64,000 nt of DNA from Streptomyces flavofungini (lineage in GTDB: Bacteria > Actinomycetota > Actinomycetes > Streptomycetales > Streptomycetaceae): positions 6,026,501-6,090,500 of the forward strand of contig NZ_CP128846.1 of NCBI RefSeq assembly GCF_030388665.1, given 5' to 3'. The translations under genes were made by a program, and so were the position numbers. Every line of letters starts with the position of its first letter. Position 1 is the first letter of the stretch. Of this stretch, positions 1 to 7,881 are shown piece by piece. Below the pieces are notes generated by a model. The model did not search any database. It saw only the letters and a program-made list of their open reading frames with translations, and was not told the origin of the DNA.

Positions 1-240
1 CTTGTGATAAACGTGGTTCCGGATGAACTGCTGCGTGTCGTCGGCGTCGCCCTCGCAGTGGCGGCGGTACGCCTCATTCTTCGGACCCTGCTCGGCGATG
101 GCCATGTCGACGGCCTTGATGGACCGTTTGCTGGCGGCGAGAACGGCGTCCTTGTCTGCCTCGCCGGGTTTCAGCCAATCGAAGGTGTATGCGAGGTCCG
201 TCGGCAGCGCGGCTTCCGGCCGCCCGTATGCGGTCGTCAC
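1..240 (-). CDS. hypothetical protein, C-terminus beyond window edge
   Basis: An open minus-strand frame runs off the left edge of the window. From a GTG at 240 it reads MTTAYGRPEAALPTDL, then a stretch containing TFDWLKPGEADKD and a Cys/His-bearing segment RRHCEGDADD. The composition is that of a soluble protein (acidic, mixed hydrophobic), which the overlapping frames are not. The frame stays open upstream to an ATG at 384, so the start is uncertain; neither start has a convincing ribosome binding site. I do not recognise a family. The gene is divergent from the secreted protein gene at 482, so the segment between them should hold promoters for both. Confidence 0.42.
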   Translation of the reverse strand, partial: MTTAYGRPEAALPTDLAYTFDWLKPGEADKDAVLAASKRSIKAVDMAIAEQGPKNEAYRRHCEGDADDTQQFIRNHVYHK

Positions 241-481
241 GGCAGCGCAAGGGTCGCACGATGGCGCTTTACGATCGGCTCGCGGTGAGGCGAAGCGTCC
301 GTGGAGCGAACCAAACTGGCCATTGAGGGGAGAGGTGGGGCTAAACCTGGGTTGACCGGTACGAAAGCGCTCCGGTTTGATCATTCGCACCCGCTACTGA
401 CCAAGGCGGGTGTGGAAGCGGCCGCATCCGTCCAAAGATCACGGCCGCTCCACCCGTGTGAAACACACATCGGGAGAATAC

Positions 482-778
482 GTGAGACGCAACATCCTGC
501 GCGCGAGCGCTGCCACTGCTATGGCTGCGGTCGCCTTCGGTATCGCCGCCCCGGCGGCTTCGGCCGTCGAGCACCAGCGCGCCGAGTCCCGCGTCGCCGC
601 CACGGCGCCGGCAGGGCCCGTCCTGACCGCCGCAGAGGCCCGCACCCTGCTGGCCGCGCCCGAGTTCCGTGCCGAACTCACCCCGGCCGCCCTGGCCAGC
701 CTCACGGCCGTAGCCGAGGGCACCGCCGCCGAAAAGCAGCAGCGGGCGGCCCAGGCAAGCGCAGCCGGGGCGCTGTGA
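482..778 (+). CDS. small secreted protein, Ala-rich, ends at an in-frame TGA
   Basis: GTG start at 482 behind a GGGAG about 6 bases upstream. The product is 98 residues: a Sec-type signal peptide (MRRNILRASA, then an Ala-rich hydrophobic core ending APAASA around residue 25) followed by an Ala/Glu-rich helical segment with no cysteines. I do not recognise the family. The frame ends at TGA 776-778. The same frame then stays open for another 62 codons and encodes a lysine- and tryptophan-rich tail, so the natural product may originally have been about 160 residues. It is probably exported. The function is unknown; a secreted cationic peptide precursor is one possibility. Confidence 0.6.
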   Translation: MRRNILRASAATAMAAVAFGIAAPAASAVEHQRAESRVAATAPAGPVLTAAEARTLLAAPEFRAELTPAALASLTAVAEGTAAEKQQRAAQASAAGAL

Positions 779-964
779 AAACTGATCAAGAGGGCCGGCC
801 CGGGGACCGTCAAGGCGGCGAAGAAGGCCGCCAAGAAGTACAACAAGTTCCGGGACTGGGTGAACGACCTCAAGTGGTGGAACCCGATCAAGCTCGCCTG
901 GAAGGCTGCGGGTGCTGAGCTTCAGTACCGGATGTGGAAGTACATCCACGACCAGGTCGGCTGA
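779..964 (+). pseudogene. in-frame cationic C-terminal extension beyond the TGA
   Basis: Directly after the TGA at 776-778, in the same frame, 61 sense codons follow before a second TGA at 962-964. They encode KLIKRAGPGTVKAAKKAAKK, then a Trp/Tyr-rich part with DWVNDLKWW and ELQYRMWKYIHDQVG. This has a strongly biased, protein-like composition (Lys-rich amphipathic, aromatic end) and no start codon with a ribosome binding site of its own. It is best explained as the original C-terminus of the upstream secreted protein, cut off by a nonsense change (CGA or TGG to TGA), or reached only by readthrough. Confidence 0.5.
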
Positions 965-1038
965 CACGCGCGAATAGCGGGGCCGGACGCGCACACTCGT
1001 GTCCGGCCCCCACGGCCACCTCCTGCAAGGACCCCACC

Positions 1039-1353
1039 ATGACTTCCTCCTCGCCCCCTCCCCCTGGCGAGACGGCCGGACCGTCGCCCGGGAACCGCAC
1101 TGAGACCGTCTTCAGCGCCTTCCTCTTCGTCGCCTTCGCCGGTTTCCTGTGTCTCTTCGTCGCCGACGCTCGGCACAACGACGCTCTTGCCGACATCGGC
1201 CGGGTCCTCCACTGGGCATCCGGAGTCGGCATCCTCGCCACCATCGCCCTCACACGCACCGCGCTGCGCTCCTGGAGGTCCGGCTTCGACTGGATATTCG
1301 CCGCCGTGTGGATTGCCCTCACAGTCCTCACGTGGGTCAACGGCGACCTGTAG
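1039..1353 (+). CDS. small membrane protein
   Basis: ATG start at 1039 with AAGGA nine bases upstream. The product is 104 residues: a Pro/Ser-rich cytoplasmic N-terminus of about 25 residues, then three hydrophobic segments (around residues 27-45, 58-73 and 82-98) ending WVNGDL. It resembles many short uncharacterised streptomycete membrane proteins, and no catalytic or ligand motif is visible. It lies between the secreted protein gene and the CPBP protease gene on the same strand, with gaps of about 75-85 bases, so it could be part of a loose transcription unit. Function unknown. Confidence 0.65.
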   Translation: MTSSSPPPPGETAGPSPGNRTETVFSAFLFVAFAGFLCLFVADARHNDALADIGRVLHWASGVGILATIALTRTALRSWRSGFDWIFAAVWIALTVLTWVNGDL

Positions 1354-1438
1354 CCCCAGGGCCGACGCTGTCGGCCCAGCCGCTGGCAGACCAAGCCGGA
1401 CCTGCCGCAGTACGAGTATGAGAAGGCGACAGTTCCCC

Positions 1439-2440
1439 ATGCCCGAGGCGCCCCGCAGCGAGCCGCATCCCTTTCCTCGGCCGACGCGACAGGACCGGAC
1501 ACCGGTGCCACCAGTTCCTGCGCACAGGCCAGGGCTGGTGCGTGCCCCCTCCGGCTCCCTCTACCACGAACAGGGCAGGACTCCCCGCGTCGGCAAGCGC
1601 ACCTGGTGGACGGAATTCCTGCTGGTCCCGGGCCTGATCGTGGCAGCCCTGCTGGCCACAACGGGAATCGAAATCGCCATCGCGTCCGTGGCGGAGGCCA
1701 ATCCTCCAGCAGCGGACAGCGATGACATCTTCACCAACCCGCTGGCCAACGTGACGGCACTGCTGATCGGACTCGCTGCCTGCATCCCCGCCGTCTGGTT
1801 CGGCGTGCGCTGGGCCAGCCACCGTCTGCCCGGCACCCTCTCCTCTGTCACCGGCGGACTGCGCTGGGGCTGGCTGAGCCGCTGCTCCGCCGTGGCCTTC
1901 GCCCTGATGGCCGTGCAACTGGGGCTGCTCCTTGCCTGGACGTGGGACACCGACACCGGGGCCACTCTGGAACGGGACTTCCCCGGCTGGCCCGCCCTCT
2001 TGCTGAGCCTGGCCGTCCTGTGCGCGGTCGTTCCCTTCCAGGCCGCCGCCGAGGAGTACGTGTTTCGGGGCTGGGTGGTCCAACTGATCGGCCAGCTCAT
2101 GCGTTCCCGATGGCCCGGCATCGTGCTCGCCTCACTGCTGTTCGCGCTGGCCCACGGCCTGGGCGAACGCTCCGGCTTCGCCCTGCTGTTCTACTCCGCG
2201 CTGTGGTGGGGATGGCTGGTGATCCGCACCGGCGGCCTGGAAGCGGTCATCGCGCTCCACACCGCCAACAACGTGCTGAGCCTCGTGCTGGCAGCCGCCT
2301 TCGGTGAACTCGCTGACAGCAGCACCGCAGCCGACGCCCCCTGGCAAGCCCTAGCACTCGAACTCGTCTTCGCCCCGCTGTACTGCCTGATCGCCGCACG
2401 CCTCTCCGACCGTCACGGAATGGCCCGCCAGACCCCATGA
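1439..2440 (+). CDS. CPBP-family intramembrane metalloprotease
   Basis: The ATG at 1439 is chosen because AGAAGG lies 12 bases upstream; an in-frame ATG at 1418 is the alternative. The product is 333 residues: a Pro-rich cytoplasmic N-terminus of about 55 residues followed by roughly eight membrane segments. The three conserved motifs of the CPBP/Abi (Rce1-type) family are in order: AAEEYVFRG (the EExxxR glutamates), FALAHG (metal-ligand His) and ALHTANN (HxxxN). Members are membrane-embedded glutamic- or metallo-proteases, used in prenyl-protein processing or bacteriocin self-immunity. The nearby secreted cationic peptide makes an immunity or maturation role conceivable, but that is inference. 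Confidence 0.85.
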   Translation: MPEAPRSEPHPFPRPTRQDRTPVPPVPAHRPGLVRAPSGSLYHEQGRTPRVGKRTWWTEFLLVPGLIVAALLATTGIEIAIASVAEANPPAADSDDIFTNPLANVTALLIGLAACIPAVWFGVRWASHRLPGTLSSVTGGLRWGWLSRCSAVAFALMAVQLGLLLAWTWDTDTGATLERDFPGWPALLLSLAVLCAVVPFQAAAEEYVFRGWVVQLIGQLMRSRWPGIVLASLLFALAHGLGERSGFALLFYSALWWGWLVIRTGGLEAVIALHTANNVLSLVLAAAFGELADSSTAADAPWQALALELVFAPLYCLIAARLSDRHGMARQTP

Positions 2441-2558
2441 CACCCGCGCGCCCGGCGACACCGCTCGTGCCGTCTGGGGCTTCGACTTGACCGAGATCAC
2501 CCTCGTCTTGGAGCTTCGACGCCGTCTGGGAGACGGCCGAACCCGTGGAGGGCGCCTG

Positions 2559-3028
2559 ATGGCACGGACCGAGTACGACGACGACCCCGACGCCCCCGAA
2601 CCCAACAGCCTCGTCGTGGCTGCCTCCGCCGTCGTGGTCGACGGCCAGGGGCGGGTGCTGCTGCAGCGGCGCTCGGACAGTGGGCTGTGGGCCCTGCCGG
2701 GAGGCGGCATGGAGATGACCGACAGCCTGCCCGGCGCGGCCGTCCGCGAGGTCAAGGAGGAGACCGGTCTCGACGTGGAGATCACTGGTCTGGTCGGCAC
2801 GTACACCGACCCGAAGCACGTCTCGCGTACAGCGACGGCGAGGTGCGCCGCCAGTTCAACGTCTGCTTCCGGGCCAGGCTCGTCGGCGGGACGCTGCGTG
2901 TCTCCGACGAGTCGCTGGAGGTGCGCTGGGTCGCCGCTGCGGACCTCGGGTCCCTGGACATGCACCACACGCAGCGGCTCAGGCTGCTGCACGCGCTGGA
3001 GGAGCGCCGGGCACCTCATCTCGGGTGA
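2559..3028 (+). pseudogene. Nudix hydrolase, frameshifted
   Basis: The ATG at 2559 follows GTGGAGG. The first 87 or so residues are a good Nudix N-terminus: AVVVDGQGRVLLQRR, LWALPGGG, then a complete Nudix box (G-x5-E-x7-REVKEETGL). At about 2818-2823 the reading frame breaks. Frame one continues as Ser/Thr/Ala-rich nonsense to 3053. The frame one base away resumes with LAYSDGEVRRQFNVCF and a normal Nudix C-terminus ending at 3028. One missing base in the segment coding for KHV-(I/L)AYSDG explains this. The gene is either inactive or the sequence has a single-base error. An intact copy would hydrolyse a nucleoside-diphosphate-X substrate. Confidence 0.8.
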
Positions 3029-3188
3029 GGCGCCCTGCGCTTTCGCTGTTTGAGACTTTTTCCCCTTTGGGCCTTGCTGGCCAGGCATGATCCGGGAAAA
3101 GTCCCCAGAGCAACTTCAATGAAATGCTGGAACCCACGAGTGGGCGACGGCAGCGGCCTCGCCCCGACCGTGCTCCTGGGAGGCCCTC

Positions 3189-3383
3189 GTGAAGTTTCTG
3201 CTCGAAGTTGAAGTCGATGTCGACGACGCCGCGTCGGCGGAGGACGCCACCCGGGAGCTGGGGCGCATCCTCCGCTACTGGGCGGGGAGCCTGAAGTACT
3301 ACGCCCTGGAGCCCGGGGTCGGTGAGGCCGTGCTCGACTCGGGGCACCGGGAGGTCGGGCGGTGGACGATCGTGGGGAGTTGA
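3189..3383 (+). CDS. conserved small protein, unknown function
   Basis: GTG start at 3189 with an excellent GGGAGG five bases upstream of the spacer. The product is 64 residues, beginning MKFLLEVEVDVDD and containing ATRELGRILRYWAGSLKYY. Alternating hydrophobic strands followed by one helix suggest a compact alpha/beta fold. I recognise this as a type of short conserved hypothetical protein common in streptomycetes, but I know of no function. It converges with the LacI-type regulator gene that ends at 3423. Confidence 0.7.
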   Translation: MKFLLEVEVDVDDAASAEDATRELGRILRYWAGSLKYYALEPGVGEAVLDSGHREVGRWTIVGS

Positions 3384-3422
3384 GGGGCCGTCCCGCCCTG
3401 CCCGTGCCCCGGGGTGGGGGTG

Positions 3423-4475
3423 TCAGGTCCGGCGGGGCGCGCCCGTGGAGCCGCGCACCATCAGTTCGCCGTGCACCGTCGCGATGCCGCCGGGCGGCTC
3501 CTCCTCGCGGCCCATGGCGATGCGGCCGGCCCGCGCCCCCGCCTCGTACAGCGGAAGGCGGACCGTCGTCAGAGCGGGCACCGCGTCGATGCTGAAGGGG
3601 AGGTCGTCGAAGCCCGCCACCGAGACGTCCCCCGGGATGGAGAGGCCGCGGTCGCGCAGGGCGGCGCAGGCGCCCAGGGCCACCGTGTCGTTGGCGGCGA
3701 CGACGGCCGTCAACTCGGGTGCGCGGCGCAGGAGTTCGAGGGTGGCGTCGTAGCCGGAGCGGCGGTCGTAGGGGCCGTGCAGGGTCAGGCGGGGGTCGTC
3801 GGGGACGCCCGCCGCGGCGAGGGCCTCCTGGTGGCCCTCCAGGCGGTGCCGGGTCGTGGTGCGCTCCGTGGGGCCCGCGATGTAGCCGATGCGGCGGTGG
3901 CCGAGGCCGATGAGGTGGTCGGTGAGGCGCCGCCCGCCGCCCCGGTTGTCGAAGGTCAGGGCCACCGCGTCCGGGGCCTCCTCGGCGGGCGGCCGCCCGC
4001 ACAGCACCACCTGTGAGCCCGCCTCGCCGAGCCGCCGCAGCTTGCCGCCGATCGCCGCCGCGTGCGGGGCGCTCTCGATGGCGCCGCCCGTCACCACGAC
4101 GGCCGCGGCCCGCTGGCGCTGGAGCAGGGTCAGGTACGTCAGCTCGCGCTCGGGGGAGCCGCCGGTGTTGCAGACCACCGCCATGCGCTCGCCTCCGGCC
4201 CGCCCGCCCGGTCCTGTGATCTCCGACTGCACCGCGCTCGCCATGATCCCGAAGAACGGGTCGGCGATGTCGTTGACCAGGATGCCCACCAGGTCCGACG
4301 TCGCGGCGGCCAGTGAGCTCGCGGGGCCGTTGAGCACGTAGTCCAGGTCGTCCACCGCGCGCAGCACGCGCTCCCGCGTCGCCGCGGCGACGGGGTAGTT
4401 GCCGTTCAGTACGCGGGACACGGTGGCGGGGGACACCTGGGCGCGAGCCGCCACGTCCGCCAGGGTCACGGTCAT
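3423..4475 (-). CDS. LacI/GalR-family transcriptional regulator
   Basis: 350 residues. The N-terminus is a classic LacI headpiece (TLADVAARAQVSPATVSRVL) with hinge-helix residues to about 58. A periplasmic-binding-protein-like effector domain follows, with recognisable pieces: LVGILVNDIADPFF, GRPPAEEAPDAV, LGHRRIGYIAGP, ANDTVALGA and VAGFDDLPFS. It should repress the divergent sugar operon starting at 4707 and release it when a sugar or sugar phosphate binds. The 231-base divergent gap contains a LacI-type palindrome. An internal glycine-rich stretch (GPGGRAGGER) near residue 90 looks like a lineage-specific insertion. Confidence 0.9.
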   Translation of the reverse strand: MTVTLADVAARAQVSPATVSRVLNGNYPVAAATRERVLRAVDDLDYVLNGPASSLAAATSDLVGILVNDIADPFFGIMASAVQSEITGPGGRAGGERMAVVCNTGGSPERELTYLTLLQRQRAAAVVVTGGAIESAPHAAAIGGKLRRLGEAGSQVVLCGRPPAEEAPDAVALTFDNRGGGRRLTDHLIGLGHRRIGYIAGPTERTTTRHRLEGHQEALAAAGVPDDPRLTLHGPYDRRSGYDATLELLRRAPELTAVVAANDTVALGACAALRDRGLSIPGDVSVAGFDDLPFSIDAVPALTTVRLPLYEAGARAGRIAMGREEEPPGGIATVHGELMVRGSTGAPRRT

Positions 4476-4530
4476 CTGTTGGCCTCCGGTCTTGTACGAA
4501 CCTTGTCCGGCAGGCTAGCTTCTCCCCAAT

Positions 4531-4544
4531 AGAAAGCGCTTGCT
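4531..4544. promoter_or_regulatory. putative LacI-type operator
   Basis: The 14 bases AGAAAGCGCTTGCT contain the perfect palindrome AAGCGCTT (4534-4541). This is the usual core of LacI/GalR-family operators with a central CG. It lies in the gap between the divergent regulator (starts at 4475) and the dehydrogenase operon (starts at 4707), where it could control both promoters. Confidence 0.6.
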
Positions 4545-4706
4545 ACGCAGGGAGTGCCGTACGGGACGCAAGAACCCCGCCGTCCTCACTGCCCTCACTG
4601 TCATCACTCCCATCAACGCCACCACTGCCTCCAGCCCCGCCCCTCGGCTCACCGCCCCCGCCCACCGGCCGCGCGCCCAGCGCCCCGCGCCTACGGAGGA
4701 ATCCAC

Positions 4707-5858
4707 GTGACACGCGAGACGGTCCGCATCGCCATGAACGGCGTGACGGGACGCATGGGTCACCGCCAGCACCTGGTCCGCTCGATCCTCGCCCTGCGCG
4801 AGCAGGGCGGCCTCGACCTGGGCGACGGCACCCGGCTGTGGCCGGAGCCGGTCCTCGTGGGCCGCAGGGAGCACGCGCTGCGCGAGCTCGCCGAGCGGCA
4901 CGGCCTCACCCACTGGTCGACCGACCTGGACGCCGTCCTCGCCGACCCCGCGGTCGACATCTACTTCGACGCGCAGGTCACCTCGGCCCGCGAGGAGGCG
5001 ATCCTGAAGGCGCTCGCCGCGGGCAAGCACGTCTACACCGAGAAGCCCTCCGCCACGTCCTTCGCCGCCGCCCTCGACCTCGCCCGGCGCGCCCGGGACG
5101 CGGGCGTCAAGCACGGCGTCGTTCAGGACAAGCTCTTCCTGCCGGGCCTGCGCAAGCTGAAGCGTCTGGTGGACGGCGGCTTCTTCGGGCAGATCCTGTC
5201 CGTGCGCGGCGAGTTCGGCTACTGGGTCTTCGAGGGCGACTGGCAGGAGGCGCAGCGCCCGTCGTGGAACTACCGCAGCGAGGACGGCGGCGGCATCGTC
5301 GTCGACATGTTCCCGCACTGGGAGTACGTCCTGCACGAGCTGTTCGGCCGGGTGCGCTCCGTGCAGGCGCTCGCCGTCACCCATGTGCCGCAGCGCTGGG
5401 ACGAGCGCGGCAAGCCGTACGACGCGACGGCGGACGACGCCGCGTACGGCGTCTTCGAGCTGGACGGGGGCGCCGTCGCGCAGATCAACTCGTCCTGGAC
5501 GGTGCGGGTGCACCGCGACGAGCTGGTGGAGTTCCAGGTCGACGGCACCGAGGGCTCGGCCGTCGCGGGCCTGCGCGGCTGCCGCTTCCAGCACCGCGCG
5601 GCCACGCCCAAGCCGGTGTGGAACCCCGACCTGCCCGCCGCGCACTCCTTCCGCGACCAGTGGCAGGAGGTCCCCGACAACGAGGAGTTCGACAACGGCT
5701 TCAAGGCCCAGTGGGAGCTGTTCCTGCGGCACGTGTACGCCGACGCGCCCTACCGCTGGGACCTGTTCGCGGGCGCGCGGGGCGTGCAGCTGGCGGAGCT
5801 GGGGCTGCGGTCGTCGGCGGAGGGGCGCCGGATCGACGTACCGGAGGTGGTCCTGTGA
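4707..5858 (+). CDS. Gfo/Idh/MocA-family oxidoreductase
   Basis: The GTG at 4707 follows GGAGGA. 383 residues. The N-terminal Rossmann part reads IAMNGVTGRMGHRQHL (a variant of GxxGxxG), and the family signature EKP appears in VYTEKPSATSF around residue 112. The C-terminal substrate domain includes GGGIVVDMFPHW, with a His at the usual catalytic place. Members oxidise sugars or polyols with NAD(P). The gene starts a three-gene operon with overlapping downstream genes (DUF993 barrel, sugar isomerase) and faces a LacI regulator, so a role as first oxidation step of a sugar or inositol-like substrate is likely. The exact substrate cannot be read from the sequence. Confidence 0.85.
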   Translation: MTRETVRIAMNGVTGRMGHRQHLVRSILALREQGGLDLGDGTRLWPEPVLVGRREHALRELAERHGLTHWSTDLDAVLADPAVDIYFDAQVTSAREEAILKALAAGKHVYTEKPSATSFAAALDLARRARDAGVKHGVVQDKLFLPGLRKLKRLVDGGFFGQILSVRGEFGYWVFEGDWQEAQRPSWNYRSEDGGGIVVDMFPHWEYVLHELFGRVRSVQALAVTHVPQRWDERGKPYDATADDAAYGVFELDGGAVAQINSSWTVRVHRDELVEFQVDGTEGSAVAGLRGCRFQHRAATPKPVWNPDLPAAHSFRDQWQEVPDNEEFDNGFKAQWELFLRHVYADAPYRWDLFAGARGVQLAELGLRSSAEGRRIDVPEVVL

Positions 5859-7003
5859 ACCCGGCGAGCGTACCCCCCGAGCCCCCCTCGCCCGCCGAGC
5901 CGTCCCCGGCCCCCGCGCCCTCCCCGGCCCCCCTGCGCTCCCGCGTCGTCTACGCCGCCGCCCACGTCGTCGCCGACCCGCGCGCCGACGTGTCCCCCGA
6001 CCACCCCGCAGCCGTCGACTGGGACGCCACCCTCGCCTTCCGCCGCCACCTGTGGGCGCACGGCCTCGGTGTCGCCGAGGCCATGGACACCGCGCAGCGC
6101 GGCATGGGCCTGGACTGGGCGGGCGCGGCCGAGCTGATCCGGCGGTCGGCGGCGGAGGCCGCGGCGGTCGGCGGCCGGATCGCGTGCGGCGTCGGCACGG
6201 ACCAGCTGACCTCGCCCACGGCGACCCTCACCGACGTACGGCACGCGTACGAGGAGCAGCTGGCGCTGGTGGAGGGGGTGGGCGCGCGGGCGATCCTGAT
6301 GGCGTCGCGGGCCCTGGCGGCGACGGCCGAAGGACCGGACGACTACCTGGCGACGTACGACGGACTGCTCCGCCAGGCCACCGCCCCGGTGATCCTGCAC
6401 TGGCTCGGCCCGATGTTCGACCCGGCACTCGCGGGCTACTGGGGCTCGGCCGACCTGGACGCGGCCACGGACACGTTCCTGGAGGTGATCGCCGCGCACC
6501 CCGGCAAGGTGGACGGCGTGAAGATCTCGCTCCTGGACGCGGACCGCGAGGTCGCCCTGCGCCGCCGCCTCCCGGCCGGGGTGCGCTGCTACACGGGCGA
6601 CGACTTCCACTACCCCGACCTGATCGCGGGCGACGACCAGGGCCACAGCGACGCCCTCCTCGGCGTCTTCGACCCGCTGGCCCCCCTCGCGGCCCGAGCG
6701 GTACGCGCCCTCGACGCCGACGACCCCAAGGCCTTCCACGAACTCCTCGACCCCACCGTCGAGCTGGCCCGCCACCTCTTCGCGCCGCCCACCCGCTTCT
6801 ACAAGACGGGCGTGGTCCTCCTCGCCTGGCTCGCCGGACACCAGAACCACTTCACGATGGTCGGTGGCTGGCAGTCGGCCCGCTCCCTGCCGCACCTCAC
6901 CCGCGCCCACGAACTCGCCGCGACCCTCTCCCTCTTCCCCGACCCGGACCTGGCCGCGCACCGCATGCGCACGCTCCAGGAGATCCACGGAGTCACCCCA
7001 TGA
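5855..7003 (+). CDS. DUF993 / dihydrodipicolinate synthase-like barrel protein
   Basis: The GTG at 5855 overlaps the previous stop by four bases (GTGA), with GGAGG just upstream, which indicates translational coupling. 382 residues: a Pro/Ala-rich N-terminal tail of about 28 residues, then RVVYAAAHVVADP and a TIM-barrel with PVILHWLGPMFDPAL, KVDGVKISLLD (the lysine sits where aldolases of this class form the Schiff base) and YTGDDFHYP. This is the DUF993 family, which is related to dihydrodipicolinate synthase and KDPG-type aldolases. It probably performs a retro-aldol or dehydration step after the Gfo/Idh/MocA dehydrogenase. Its substrate is unknown. Confidence 0.8.
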   Translation: MNPASVPPEPPSPAEPSPAPAPSPAPLRSRVVYAAAHVVADPRADVSPDHPAAVDWDATLAFRRHLWAHGLGVAEAMDTAQRGMGLDWAGAAELIRRSAAEAAAVGGRIACGVGTDQLTSPTATLTDVRHAYEEQLALVEGVGARAILMASRALAATAEGPDDYLATYDGLLRQATAPVILHWLGPMFDPALAGYWGSADLDAATDTFLEVIAAHPGKVDGVKISLLDADREVALRRRLPAGVRCYTGDDFHYPDLIAGDDQGHSDALLGVFDPLAPLAARAVRALDADDPKAFHELLDPTVELARHLFAPPTRFYKTGVVLLAWLAGHQNHFTMVGGWQSARSLPHLTRAHELAATLSLFPDPDLAAHRMRTLQEIHGVTP

Positions 7004-7851
7004 CACCACCCCCGCCCCGCGCCCCGGCCGACTTCAGCATCAACCAGATGACGGTCAAGCAGCTCTCCCTGCCCGAACTCGTCACCGCCTGCGCCGACTT
7101 GGGCGTACGGAGCGTCGGTCTGTGGCGCGAGCCGGTCCAGGAGTACGGGGTGGAGGCGGCCGCGAAGCTGGTGCGGGGCGCCGGACTGACCGTCACCACC
7201 CTCTGCCGGGGCGGCTTCTTCACCGCCCACGACCCCGCCGAACGGGCCCGCGCCCTCGCCGACAACCGCGCCGCCATCGACGAGGCCGCGACCCTCGGCA
7301 CCGACACCCTGGTCCTCGTCTCCGGCGGCCTCCCCGCCGGCGACCGGGACCGCGACCTGCCCGCCGCCCGCGAACGCGTCGCCGACGCCCTCGCCGAGCT
7401 CGCCCCGCACGCCGCCACCCGCGGCGTCCGCCTCGCCGTCGAACCCCTCCACCCCATGTACGCCGCCGACCGCTGCGTCGTCTCCACCCTCACCCAGGCC
7501 CTCGACCTGGCCGAACGCTTCCCCGCCGACCAGGTCGGCGTCTGCGCCGACACGTACCACATCTGGTGGGACGACCAGGCCCCCACCGCCCTCACCCGCG
7601 CCGCCGCCACCGGCCGCCTGCACGCCCTCCAACTCGCCGACTGGACCACGCCCCTGCCCCACGGCGTCCTCACCGGCCGCGGCCAACTCGGCGACGGCAC
7701 CATCGACTTCCCCCACTGGCGCCACCTCGCCGAGACCTCCGGCTACACCGGCCCGATCGAGGTCGAACTCTTCAACGACGCCCTGTGGGCGGCGGACGGC
7801 AGGGAGGTGCTGGGGGAGACGGTGCGGAGGTATCTGGAGCACGCCTGCTGA
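7000..7851 (+). CDS. sugar phosphate isomerase/epimerase (AP-endonuclease 2-like barrel)
   Basis: Starts at ATG 7000, overlapping the previous stop (ATGA). 283 residues. The xylose-isomerase-like TIM-barrel signatures are present: LGVRSVGLWREP, RLAVEPLHPMYA (metal-ligand Glu), VGVCADTYHIWWD (Asp/His), LHALQLADW and a final PIEVELFN (Glu). It is the third gene of the LacI-linked operon and likely isomerises, epimerises or dehydrates the oxidised sugar. No strong terminator is seen in the 30-base gap before the convergent DUF937 gene. Confidence 0.85.
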   Translation: MTPPPPRAPADFSINQMTVKQLSLPELVTACADLGVRSVGLWREPVQEYGVEAAAKLVRGAGLTVTTLCRGGFFTAHDPAERARALADNRAAIDEAATLGTDTLVLVSGGLPAGDRDRDLPAARERVADALAELAPHAATRGVRLAVEPLHPMYAADRCVVSTLTQALDLAERFPADQVGVCADTYHIWWDDQAPTALTRAAATGRLHALQLADWTTPLPHGVLTGRGQLGDGTIDFPHWRHLAETSGYTGPIEVELFNDALWAADGREVLGETVRRYLEHAC

Positions 7852-7881
7852 CGGCCGGGGCGGGCGGGTCCCGGCGGGGTG

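Noticed and set aside
776..778. TGA as a selenocysteine codon
   Set aside because: There is no recognisable stem-loop of the right kind just after the TGA, and the protein has no redox motif.
4838..7003. A very long frame that extends the DUF993 gene upstream across the dehydrogenase gene
   Set aside because: The upstream part is a shadow of the dehydrogenase frame and is Arg/Ala-rich nonsense; the DUF993 start is the GTG overlapping the preceding stop.
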